A stretch of DNA of 64,000 nt from NCBI RefSeq assembly GCF_022965805.1, contig NC_133118.1, positions 6,169,057 to 6,233,056 on the forward strand, written 5' to 3'. The position numbers were made by a program, and so were the translations under genes. Origin of the DNA: Primulina eburnea. Lineage: Eukaryota; Streptophyta; Magnoliopsida; Lamiales; Gesneriaceae. Shown piece by piece: positions 46,816 through 57,297 of this stretch; the first letter of the stretch is position 1, and each line of letters begins with the position of its first letter. The notes beneath the pieces were generated by a model that worked only from the letters and a program-made list of their open reading frames with translations, was not told the DNA's origin and did no database searches.

Positions 46816-47881
46816 TCAGACCCACCAGAGTCTGTTCCAAGGTCTGGAGTCGCCCTTGCACCATCAGTTCACGCCTAACCACCGATCTAGCCAAAACAAG
46901 CCCTATCCGAACGTTTCACCCTAGATTGCCCAACAACTCAACCAAGCTGTGACTCCAGCTATTAGTTCCCTTAATCCTCCACGTGAGCAACCCTTAATAC
47001 GTACCAAATACAGCAGCCCCTTGCAGCCATACAAGAAAACGTGAGAAACATGCAAAGGAAATCAAGTTTCATGTCAAACTTTTCACAAAAACGTATACAC
47101 AAGAAAGATCGAAGGATGAACATGCAAATACATATATTTCAGCATATTTATGGCGTGAATGAGGAGAAAACGAGATACAAGCGTGCCTTGATGATTTTAT
47201 GATCGAAATCTTGAAGAAAGCGCGTCGGGGAAGCATCGGAGAAGCGAGGAGGAGACTTGTTGAAGGAACTATGGAGGATCGAAATGTGCAGCAATATTGC
47301 TGATGGTTTTGCACGTAAAAAGCTGTTGTTGGGAGGGTGGGGCGGCTGCTAAGTGTAGGGTTAGGTTTAGGGTGGATTATTGTAATATTTAAATAGATAA
47401 CCAAGTGCTAATTGGGCCCAAATTTGGATTTAAAAAGGATTTAAAAAGTTTTGAGTCCATTAGCTTAAAAAAAAACCCATCAAGTTCAAACATACTCCCG
47501 AAAATATTTTGTTTAGGTACGTTTTCGAAAATATTGTCCGAGCATTCAAAAAGTCCTCCGAATCGCTAAATTTTGCGTATCGATAAAATAAATGACCAAG
47601 CAAGTAAAAATATCCATTAAGGCCCCTTTTCAAAAAATACACTTAAAAACAGTTCATAATAATTAATTAAAATTAACCACTTCATAAAATAATTTCTCCA
47701 GATAATTCACCGGTCTCCGTTCCTCGTTCGAGCGCGAAATGTATTTAGAAATCTTAATGCATGAACTTTTAAAAATAACGTGAAATAAATTCAAACCATG
47801 AAATAATTATGAATTAAAAGCATAAAAATAAATAAACATATATTTTAAATAAAACCCTATATTGCATGCATTCAGATTACA
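46816..47881 (-). repeat. TekC LTR, segment 3 (U3 end approximate)
   Basis: The rest of the Tekay-like LTR. The region 47040-47340 parallels TekB 7020-7340. TCTCCGTTCCTCGTTCGAGC (47715-47734) parallels the complement of TekD 58520-58545. The end is placed at ATTACA (47881) by analogy; an end near 47908 is equally possible. No matching target duplication was found. Confidence 0.45.
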
Positions 47882-48999
47882 TAAATTAAATTTAATGAGC
47901 ATTAAAATTACACTCTATATTGATAAAAGTGAACAATAGGTCAAGTGAACAATTGATCTATTGTTCAAGTTTTACGAATGTTGGTCCATTTTATGTAGTT
48001 ATATTATATAGATAACAATCAATTTTTCTATATAATGAGCTCTTTTTTTTTTTTAATTTCATAAATTTTAGCTTCGAGTCTCTCTTCTTCTTTTTCTTCT
48101 TTTTTTATGTCGTCTCAAGATTTATTTTATTAAATAAGATATTCGTCCAAATTGTAAATAATAATACCAAATTTTTAAAAAAAAATTATCAACATACACT
48201 ACGAAAGTTTTTCAACGTTTGCTATTTTGATGTTTGCAAAACTCCACAATCCATTTTTCTGGAAAAAATTAATTCAAAAAAAAAAACACGAGATGAGTCT
48301 GAGTCGGCCTATTTTGAATGTTCTAGCCATGATGGGGAAAAATAACTTGTATATATATATATAAAATACATACAAATTTTTTTATCACCATATGACAAAA
48401 ATTAAAGCAAATGAACTTCCATGAAAAAAGACATTATATATGTGTTTGAGTGAACCAAGAAACACGAAATGAGCATAGAAATTTCTACTCCTTTATATAA
48501 AAAAAAAAAAAAGGCCAATGACACAAAAAGGCAAAAATCAAACAAGAAAAAGAACAGAAGATGGCCCCACCATCCCCCAAACATTCAAACAAACCAATCA
48601 CTCTCATCTTTTACACACCTACTTTTCTTGATGGAAAATTTGCAACATTGATGTATCAAATCATAGGGACAGCCTTCCCCCTAATCCTATTGCATCAGCC
48701 TTTTCAGGATACTAAAAGGAAAAGCCACACACTCTAAATGTTAGGTTTCAATGAAACATAGAGAGCCAAAAAACAAAAGATTTTAGAAAAAAAAAAATTG
48801 GGACTAATGGTCAAGATTCAAGAAGGTATATTCACATCCCACAACAGAATGAAACACTATTGGCTATATTTACAGCTTCTTTTTTTTTTTTTTTTAAAAT
48901 CACTGATTCTGATTCTTGTTTGGGACATCATGGATTTGGTCACTTTCTTTGAATTCAAGGCTTCTCCTGTTTGGTTGGTCCATAGAGCAAATTAGCAGA
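47882..48999. other. AT-rich intergenic DNA and probable cyclin 3' UTR
   Basis: There is no open frame with domain support. Homopolymer runs of A or T occur at 48044, 48495, 48788 and 48881, and a TATATATATATA run at 48350. The last roughly 250-350 bp before 49000 are the likely 3' untranslated region of the minus-strand cyclin gene. The polyadenylation site cannot be fixed from sequence alone. Confidence 0.5.
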
Positions 49000-50522
49000 C
49001 TACTTTGTATCAACATCACCACCTTCAACTCTGTGTGAGCAGCTAGGTGATGACTTGGGGGATTTGATTTCTTGATTCGGTTTCAAGTTTCCCAACTCCA
49101 ATCCCATTATTTGGTCATAGCAAGCAATGCAATCTTCCTGTAATAACAAATACATGAACACAAGGTCATCGAAAAATATAGAAAAGGAAATAGGCGCTTT
49201 TTCGTTCTACTCTTCGGGGACTAATACCATTGTTTTTGATCTGTCCTGTCTTCGACATGTCGAAAACATCTATCTACTTGTTAGTTCTAAACGTTTTGGC
49301 ACTCAATATCTAAAGATACACTATATAAGTCTCTATTGTTAGTGTTCAAAATGGTTTTAGGACCAAAACCATTTTGGTTCATTCTTACATTGTAGTGGAC
49401 CAAAAGAACATAAAATCGAAGAATCGAGGGACCCTTGTTTCGCAAAATAAACGAGAAACGATTTTGGCTTTAATAAATTCAACAACAAAATAAAAATTGT
49501 CTCACAATTTTAAGAACACCACTTGAAGTTAAAGGGCTGATCTTGAGCCCCAGTGCGACTCTTGTCAGTCCACTGTCCAATGCAATCAACGTGGCTGATG
49601 CGCCTATCACAGAAGGCTTGTGACACATTATTTCCTCGTCTGCAAACACAGATTCAATCCATGATTACGAAGCAGAAGAAATTTTTTAATAAACTGCGAA
49701 TCAAACTTTTCGAATTCCACAAAAGGGATTGGCAAAAAAAAAAAAAAACCAACTTCTTGTTGCGTGTAAAATGAGTTCGACAATTCTTGAAATCCCATTT
49801 CTTGAACTGTTTCCATACAATTTCTTGACAAAGAAATGAATGAATTCCAAGGGAGTGACCAATGCCATCTTCCAATCCAATGTATTCAACACCAAAAGTT
49901 CCATCCTCAGTACATGTCTGCTCTCGAAATTGAAATCTTTCCAGCGAAACTCCGACAATGGTATCACTGTGGATTCCTCCATCTTCGCCGCAAGCGAAAG
50001 GCACGCCAATGAGAGCAACTTGATCGTCCATGGTTTCATAGTCTGTGAAATTCAAGATCTAAAAAACCCATAAATGTTTCAAGAAAACGTAGATGATAAG
50101 ATCTGTTTAAACTTCTGTGGACTTACAGCAATGGGTTTTCTCGAAAGAAAACCGTCGAGATAAGCGGCTGATAAGTAAGCAGTCTGGAATCTCAGCCCAA
50201 GAAACTCCCTTTTCTGCATAAAAAACGCCATCATTTCCCCCACTCACTCACTCACTCACTCACTCACAAAAATATGAAATAGGATTGAAAGTTAAACGAA
50301 ACTAACTTCAAGAATGTAGTGGATTCCACCCAAACGACACTGTAAAATCCAATCACCTCCGGATTCTGGCACTTGGATCCCATCACTGGCTAGTTCTCTA
50401 TCAAGTAAAGTTTGGATGTAATCTTCGCCTTCGACACCTTCCATAATCGAAGTAATTTCATCCCTCTCTTCTTCATCCACGCTAGCTTCACCTTCTTTAC
50501 ACATTGTCTGAAAATTCTCCAT
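49000..50522 (-). CDS. D-type cyclin, five exons (possibly CYCD5-like)
   Basis: D-type cyclins activate A-type CDK in the nucleus and drive G1/S through phosphorylation of retinoblastoma-related protein. Exons on the minus strand are 50307-50522, 50127-50213, 49754-50042, 49506-49639 and 49000-49137. All introns are GT-AG and join in frame to 287 codons plus TAG. The cyclin box (about residues 60-165) contains GLRFQTAYLSAAYLDGFLSR and LLSLACLSLAAKMEES, and then MELLVLNTLDWKMALVTPLE. A C-terminal cyclin fold follows (KPSVIGASATLIALDSG), with a hydrophilic tail ending VEGGDVDTK. The Rb-binding LxCxE motif is degenerate (TMCKE, residues 6-10), and the usual DRFLS Arg is Gly. The protein is short for the family. 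Exon boundaries are read from consensus sites and conserved residues only. D-cyclin identity is firm; the CYCD5 subgroup is a guess. Confidence 0.9.
50241..50267. repeat. (CACT)n microsatellite in cyclin intron 1
   Basis: Six to seven perfect CACT units lie between exon 1 and exon 2 of the cyclin gene, close to the acceptor side. It is likely length-variable. Confidence 0.95.
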
Positions 50523-51012
50523 CCCTGCACTTCAAATTCGTTTCTGCATCAAAGAAAATCTGGGATAAATGAAGATGGGGCGGAGTAATTAATTGGTGCC
50601 GCCAAAATTAGTGAAACTGATCTAGCAAAGCATTAATCTTCTCATGAATAGTAATAATGAGAAACATATACATTATATCCATCTCCATTATATGCACACA
50701 CACTCACATGGAAATAAACAGGTTGCTAGCTGTATAAGCAATCTTGAAATGTAGCATAAATGTGGAGTGGTTGGAAGTGGCGGCGGCGGCGACGGAGACG
50801 GCGGAGGTGGAAGATTGATGGGGGGTTTGGGTTGGTTTTTGTGTTAATGGCGTGGGAAATGAAACTGGAGAATTTCTATTATCTCTGGCTTTTGGCTGGG
50901 TGACCTGTTGTTTGACTGGATAAAAGCCTAATTTCTGTCCACGCGCGAGAATACGCGTGCTCGCCACGGACGAATTGAGTAGACACACGTGTACATTTTT
51001 AATTTTATATAA
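50523..51012 (-). promoter_or_regulatory. Cyclin 5' leader and core promoter candidates
   Basis: On the minus strand a TATATAAAA box lies at 51003-51011, which would put transcription start near 50975 and give a leader of about 450 nt. TTTGGCGG (complement at 50599-50606) is one base from the E2F site TTTSSCGC, fitting a cell-cycle gene. The leader also holds a GCC/GGC-rich repeat (complement at 50777-50812). The open frame at 50704-50988 is probably leader rather than a gene. A spliced leader intron cannot be excluded. Confidence 0.4.
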
Positions 51013-51585
51013 AAGCTGCTGCTATTCTCTTATTGGGAGTTGCAAGTTTATTTTTTTATATATATTTTTTACCCATCATTTCGTTATTTTCAAGGAAGAA
51101 TTTTTTAAAAAATATACGTATAAATTACTTTTTTTTAATATGAAATATTTTTGTTTCAATTATTTTTTTCCAAAAAACAAATTAGATTTATATTAAAATT
51201 AATAACTTTTAAAAATATTTTTGTAAAAACTTTTACAGTTAAGTATAATAATGATTTGAGTAAGATAAGTTAGTTATTTATAAAATTTATGGTGTTTTAT
51301 AATAATTTTTTTTTAGAATTATATGTTTTTTAAAAATGTGGATAAAATTGAAATGAATTTTTTATACTTCGATTTGAATAACATTGATGTGGTTTTAAAT
51401 TTTAGTAAATTTATAATGATTTTTTTTTTAGTAATGTCAATTATTAAATAAAATTAGGTACTGTTATTTGCTCTCAATTTTATATTGCATATTCAAATAA
51501 TAGAGTATATGCAAAATTGAATGAGTAATAAACATTATCTGTAAAATTACGAAGATGGCTACATAAATTCAAATAACACTCTCGT
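51013..51585. other. AT-rich intergenic DNA upstream of the cyclin gene
   Basis: Very AT-rich with long T and A runs. I see no open frame, repeat end or RNA gene. It ends at the start of the TatB LTR. Confidence 0.6.
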
Positions 51586-52124
51586 TGTGAGGATAAGTGA
51601 TATCCCAATAATGTCCCATGAGTACTGGGGTAGAAGGTGAGGTGGATATGAAGTTAAAGGATACAAGGAGATGACGGGGAGATGCCCGGCCTACCATGGT
51701 TGGAGTCGAATATCCGAGGACATGAGGTAATGGCGATGAGATGATGTACCCCAAGAGGGTAAGGTTCGAGGACTCGAGACCAGGGAGCAGGAGGACTTGG
51801 ACTCGGACCTGGAGCGAGGACTGGATTGACCACACAGTCTCAGCTTAAGTAGATGAATAAATGACAAGGTTTGCCTATAAATACAATGTTTGCATCACCT
51901 TTTATTCATCTCCAAGATATGCACTCTTTAGAGTTTTCTATCTATTTCGTGAGACAATTATGACTTGACTTTCAGAGTGGTCGAGCCGAAAAACTCTTTT
52001 GACACTCATTCACATGTTTATTCAATGTGTGCAGGAAGTCAGCTCAGGTCTTCGGCTACATCTGAAAAAATACATTGCTTGAGAAAGATGAAACATTTAC
52101 CTTGACTTTTTCAGGTGTTTAACA
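51586..52124 (+). repeat. TatB 5' LTR (about 540 bp)
   Basis: The probable start is TGTGAGGATAAG (51586) and the end GGTGTTTAACA (52124). A TATA box CTATAAATA lies at 51875-51883, followed by a pyrimidine-rich stretch typical of a plant promoter. The start is inferred from the TG end, since the other LTR is not in the window. Confidence 0.65.
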
Positions 52125-52145
52125 TTGGCGTCATTTGTGGGAACC
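52125..52145 (+). promoter_or_regulatory. TatB primer-binding site
   Basis: TTGGCGTCATTTGTGGGAAC directly follows the LTR end. It resembles the TGGCGCC...TGTGGG primer sites of Tat/Athila elements, with a C-to-T change in the TGGCGCC core. Confidence 0.75.
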
Positions 52146-52173
52146 AGAGCTAAGGTTGAGAAAGACCTCCACG

Positions 52174-53628
52174 ATGGTGCAGAAGGTGGGGTCCTTGACC
52201 ATTGATCAGCTTAACCAGATGATCTAGACCATGGTCAACCAGAACATGAATGATGTCATACTGCAATCTGAATAGTCATCCTCAAGGAGAGAAGAAGAGA
52301 AGGGTACAAAGGAAGCATAAGAGAATAAAGCGGATGAGAAGAAAGACCAGGATGTCGGGTCGCTGTGGGAAAACCAGGATGTCGGACGTGAAATTGACAG
52401 GTCAGATGAGAGAGTTGATATTAGAGATGCAGTGAATGAAGTATGAAAAGGCAGACCCCTCTCGACCAGAAGGGGTACATCGTTCACCCTAGAGGTCATG
52501 GATGAGCCATTGCAAAAGAAACTTTAGGCACCCTCATGTGAGAGAGTATGATGGGAGTCTTGACCCTTACGAGCACTTGGGACAGTTTAAGAATGCATCC
52601 ATGCTGCATTGTTATATAGATTGGATCAAATGCAAAGTCTTCCTCATTACACTGGTACGGGCGGTACAACACTAGTTTAACCTACTCGATCCTAGCTCCA
52701 TCACCACTTGTCATGACTTCATCAAGACCTTTTTGCACTAGTTTACTAGCAACAAGAGGTATAAGAAACCTACCCTCAGCCTATTCGATGTGAAGAGGAC
52801 ATAGGGTGAAACCTTGAGGGACTTTGTGAAGCGCTTCAATATCGAGACATTGGAGGTCTCGACATGCCCTGCAGAGGAGCAAATCAGTGCCTTTTCTTAA
52901 GGTTTTGAGGGGTGGAGACCTTTTCCAATCCCTTGTCAAGAGAGCTACAGTCGCTTGATGCCACTTGACTAGGGTTAAAAAGTATATCAATGTGGAAATA
53001 TGGGAGTCGGGCAGAGCAGCCATCGCGACTGGGGGAGAAGATGTCAGTGAATAAAGGGGACTCCTAGGGCGTTTCTCTCAATACACGCTCCTGAAGGTCT
53101 CCAAGGAAAAGGCAATAGAGATATACAAGGACGAAAAATTCTTCCTAAGGCCAAATTGACCTAAGGCAGCCCGAAAAAAGTCCCAAGGAAAGTACTGTCA
53201 TTCCACTGAGATCATGGACATGATACCTCGTAATTCTAGAATTTAGACAAGGAGTTAGAGAGGGCAATAAAAAAAGTCGTCGAATGAGGACATTGTTAGA
53301 AATATCGGAGAATAGTGGAAGGATTCCGTCTCGGAAGAGGGGCCGAGGACCTCTCTTGACGAGGTTGATATGGGGAAGGGGTCCTGTCCGAAAACCCCCC
53401 ACAAGGCCACATCCAAGGCCCATAGATAGGAAAGGAGGGAAGAGGAGTGCCAGGAGGATCTCCTCCTGCTCGAGGCATTATTAGCATGATCACCGATGGG
53501 CCCATCGATGGGAATTCCAACTGGGCTCAGAGGCAAGGAGTTGGAAGGAGAGTTTTGGGGTGTGGAGTTCGGCCCGATAGGAGGGGCTAGTGATCAGCTT
53601 TGGTCCAAAGGATATGAAAGTAACTAAT
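52174..53628 (+). pseudogene. TatB gag (broken)
   Basis: Readable segments in order are VREYDGSLDPYEHLGQFKN (about 52540-52600), then the IKCKVFLITLVRA and HDFIKTFLH parts (52625-52745). KKPTLSLFDVKRT, GETLRDFVKRFNIETLEV and CPAEEQISAFS follow (52765-52900). The pre-protease linker with ITDGPIDGNSNWAQRQ is at about 53485-53535. These correspond to the capsid domain of Tat gag. Stops and frameshifts are frequent (for example near 52228, 52274, 52678, 52738, 52801 and 52899). CopB interrupts it at the duplicated CTAAT (53624-53628). Confidence 0.8.
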
Positions 53629-53743
53629 TGTTGGGGCATCGTATTCTCGCACCCAAGACGCAGCAAAAATTTAAAAATTTTGTTTTGGGCGTCGTGTGTT
53701 TAAAAACATTCACAGGGTGTTTAAATAATTATACCTTCGCGTT

Positions 53744-55133
53744 TGTTGCGTGTTTTCTTGATTGCTCGCAAGCGCACGACGTCAAGTTATAGTAAAATGT
53801 AATTTTGAGTACAAGTGTCGATCCCACGAAGAATGTATTTCTAAATTTATATTAATGCTTGTAATTAAAATAGTCTCGACTTTATTTAGAATAATCAACT
53901 GACAGATTTGTTCGTATCAATAACTGAATTGAAAATAAATTTAATTGTATTACCAAACAAAGTTGAACAACAATGGAATAAAAGATCTAGAGGTCTGACT
54001 TCACGCAACTATCCACCATGTGCTATTTTGTGTAGCTATATTATAATTGTCCTTCTTATTCATTAACCAAGAATTCTATAATCATCTACTCCCTCTCCCG
54101 AGTGCTAAGTAGATACTAATTATCTAAAAAAGATTGTAACGTCCCCATCAACAATCTATAATTAAATAACTCAATAAGTACTAAAATCTTTTAATGGCTT
54201 CAATAGCACTATATGTCCTCCCAAACTTTATAAATATTATCGATGAATTTTTCCCTTTCTTGTTTATAAATTCCCTTTTCCAAGTGATAATTTATAAACA
54301 TAAAAATCATTCAAGATATGGCCAATAAAATGAAAGCATTAAGATTGGAAAAATACAAATAAACAAGAAAGGAAACTTATATAGCATAAATCATAAATCC
54401 CATCACATGGTTTCTAGTTTTGATCCATCATACCTCTAGAAATAAAAATTAGTTCATAATAAAAATAACACACAAACACATAAATCTTAAACAAGACATA
54501 TCAAATAAAAGTGAAAATAAAGAAAGAAGAACTTAGAACAAGAGTTTTGGAGTGTATGAAGTTTTTGTCCAAAAGTGTGCAAGAACTTTGTTGAAGAAGA
54601 TGAGCTTGATCTTCAATTCTTTGCTTGTAGCCTCCACCTTTGTTCTTGCTCCTCCAATATGACCTAGATGATGAAAAAGATATACTTTTATAGTCTAGAC
54701 AGGATTCCACACGTAGCACACCATTTTCCTCTACTTTTATTCAAAGTCCACAAAGTTTCACAATTTCCGGAATGATGTTGGTGCACGACCGCGGGTGCGG
54801 TGATGGTAGGACCGCGGGTGCGGTGGTTTCTCGGCAGAATTCCTCCTGTTCAGCGTGTGAGACCGCGGGTGCGGTCCTAGCATGACCGCGGGTGCGGTCA
54901 AGTTTCGGGGAACATCGCGGGTGCGGTCTTGTGGACACCGCGGGTGCGGTGTTGCATCGTCTCTCTTTGTCCTTTGCACCTTCTAATTCATCGCTATACT
55001 ACTCCAAACTCTCATTTCTAAGCTTCCAAACTACAATAACAAAAACAACAACAAATCAAATAAAACCTGCTCAAGAATCACAAAATTCCAAGTTAAAAAC
55101 AAGTAATAAAAGTACAATAAATTGCACTTATCA
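53744..55133 (-). mobile_element. Tga: solo LTR inside CopB (1390 bp)
   Basis: In plus coordinates it runs from TGTTGCGTG to AATTGCACTTATCA, so the sense strand starts TGATAAGTGCAATTTATTG, a start seen in other plant LTR elements. The flanks GCGTT (53739-53743) and GCATT (55134-55138) are a duplication with one mismatch. It contains the plant repeat text GTGTCGATCCCACGAAGAAT (53816-53835). Six GC-rich motifs lie at 54787-54950. No internal region is present, and the superfamily is unknown. Confidence 0.7.
54787..54950. repeat. Six copies of a GC-rich motif in Tga
   Basis: ACCGCGGGTGCGGT occurs six times in the same orientation (starting near 54788, 54812, 54863, 54885, 54914 and 54937; the fifth begins ATCGCGGG). 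Spacers are 10-37 bp of unrelated sequence. The complement, ACCGCACCCGCGGT, is the motif of the ChrE LTR block, so both are in the sense orientation of their elements. Confidence 0.95.
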
Positions 55134-57292
55134 GCATTCTTAACGCTGGACTCCAAACTATTCCGATTTTTACGCGGAGACAGTCCTTCTTGTAAATCCC
55201 TACGAACGGCTCTTCTCCTTTAATCGTCTAATTAGGGTCCACGAACAGAAACTGAATTCCTTGTTTTGATTGCACTAGTAATTCCAAAACAATTTATGCG
55301 TTGTGACTGTATTCTCCAAATTTCTAAAATCCGGAGATGGGGCAACGATGGAAGAAAAAACCAAAAACTTGCAAAATTTCTTTTCCTTTTTTTTCCTATG
55401 GCTGAGAGGTTCTTTAAAAGGGAGGACAGGTTTTGTTTTCTTTTGAGCAAATATTAGGTTGGTTTATTATGAGTCCTAATGGTGTATATATAGAGTGAGA
55501 CTCCTAATTTAATTAGGAGTCCCTCTCCCACAAGGACTCTAATAATTTCATTATATTATAAACTCTCATATAATTAATATATAATTTATTTATTAACATT
55601 TAATAATACATGATATAATAATATCATATACACATATTTTATATCACTATATAAAATATATACATGTATATGTATATTAAATTAAATAACTATTATTTAA
55701 TTTATAAACTAACTCCTTAGTTAATTCAATTCTAGACTCCTCTAGAATATTTATGAGAATTTATGCATATTAGTAGTCAGCACTACTAGCATAATCATTT
55801 AATTAGTAAATTCCAAATTCACTAAAAAAAATGATTCCGAACTCATTATAACCCCGATTAACGATCCAATAGCGCCGATGTACCAAGGATACAAATCTTG
55901 TTCATATAACGAAAATCGAAAATTTCAAAGATCAAAATTTTCGCTTACCAAATTTAGAACTTACCATATATGGCAGTTACCATATTTGGCAGCTGCCAGT
56001 TTTAGTGAACTCCTTCACAAAACACGCAATTCCACTTTCCTTCCTTATCTAGCAATCATGACAATTTCCATTTCTTCCATCCTATGGAATCAGCTCATAA
56101 ACTCCTTTATAAGCTTCTTGTTTGATCTCCATCAAACTATAGTCGTCAAATTCCAACTCCTTGAAATTTAACTATCTCAACGGGAACACAGAGTCCGATA
56201 CTTGTGTGACCCTCAATGGTTCAGGGATACAGCTAGTCATGGGTTCACATCTCCATGTGATTCAAAATAACATTTATTCTTATTCGGATTTACCCTAGTT
56301 AACCCCATTCTTTCATCAACTCTTTGATCAAGAATGTCATAATTATTTCTGATTACATCCATCGGATCATGGTAAGAGCGTCTAGTAGCATCGTCCATGA
56401 TCCCCTAGGTATCACTGATAGTGCCTGCAAGAACCTTTAGTCATGGTTAGCGTACAGTACGGTCCCTTCAAAACATATATCCCGATCGAATCTGCAACCA
56501 TTGGTATATCGAGAGTTGCATATGAATTCGATAACGATGCGATTTATCTTTGAGTACTAATAGTCGCATGGCATGTGCAACTAGGAAAACACCTTTTCCT
56601 AAAGCACATTTCTTGCTCTGGCCAGAGAATACTCGCACTATTAACTCATCATATCACATATGTTATCTTCACCCGTAGGAGAACGATGAATCCCCGACTA
56701 CAATGCATTTGCTCCTATGTATTTCGAAACTACACCCAACCTCGCCACATGATGAGCCTCGATGGAGTCGGTAAACGGATCAAAGTGCATGCTAGTACGT
56801 ATAGCCCCTACATTGTCCCGGGTCAAAGGACTAATGGTGTACAACCATAACTACAAACTATTCTACTCGATAAGTAGGAACCACTTGGATAGTCCGAGGG
56901 AGGGTTGTTCAGAGCATCATCACATTATCACTCATCTATGTGAATGGACATTTCCATGCCCTTGTCAATGAAACATGGCATTTACACCACAGATGCTAGT
57001 CTCAAGCTCGAGTGACATTTATCCTTGTTTTGGGCAGCTGATTCGACTAGGAACATGTTTAGAATATACGGTACACTTCCTAATGAGTTTCATGATCTTA
57101 CGTTGCGGCACAGACCTCATGGTACCTATTGTATATTCAAGGACTTTATCTATGCAGCTTGCATAGATATACAGATAAAGTATAATGCCATAATCGAATA
57201 AATCGTAAAATATTATTAAAATAAGATTGTTTTACATTAGAGTCAATAAAGCCCGAGCCATAAGTTGGCTTTTCCGGCCACCTAGGCTAACA
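55134..57292 (-). repeat. CopB LTR, main segment
   Basis: It is collinear with CopA segments 1-3: CCCTACGAACGGC (55199), AACGGGAACA plus GTGTGACCCTCAATGG (56173-56220), CTGATAGTGCCTGCAAGAAC (56417-56436) and CTCTGGCCAGAGAATA (56615-56630). The open frames at 55878-57166 have no domain support. Confidence 0.8.
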
Positions 57293-57297
57293 CTAAT

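Larger units (their letters stand above)
53629..57292 (-). mobile_element. CopB: probable Copia solo LTR inside TatB
   Basis: The ends are TGTTGGGGCATCG (53629) and CACCTAGGCTAACA-like CCACCTAGGCTAACA (57292). Identical duplications CTAAT flank it at 53624-53628 and 57293-57297. The LTR occupies 53629-53743 and 55139-57292 (about 2.27 kb) and aligns with CopA. Tga is inserted between. No coding region is present, and the minus orientation follows from CopA. Confidence 0.85.

Noticed and set aside
48402..48651. Two 60-codon frames downstream of the cyclin gene
   Set aside because: They are composed of homopolymer-driven Phe or Lys runs on opposite strands. No protein evidence.
49654..50055. 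133-codon minus-strand frame overlapping the cyclin gene
   Set aside because: It is a shadow frame of cyclin exon 3 and intron 3. The real frame carries the cyclin box residues.
50704..50988. 94-codon minus-strand open frame upstream of the cyclin gene
   Set aside because: It overlaps the predicted leader and core promoter, is low-complexity (Ala/Ser/Thr/Gln) and has no recognisable domain. An upstream ORF is possible but not supported.
54787..54950. Regularly repeated motif resembling a CRISPR array
   Set aside because: The units are 14 bp, the spacers range from about 10 to 37 bp, and the array lies inside a plant LTR. There are no cas genes and the genome is eukaryotic.
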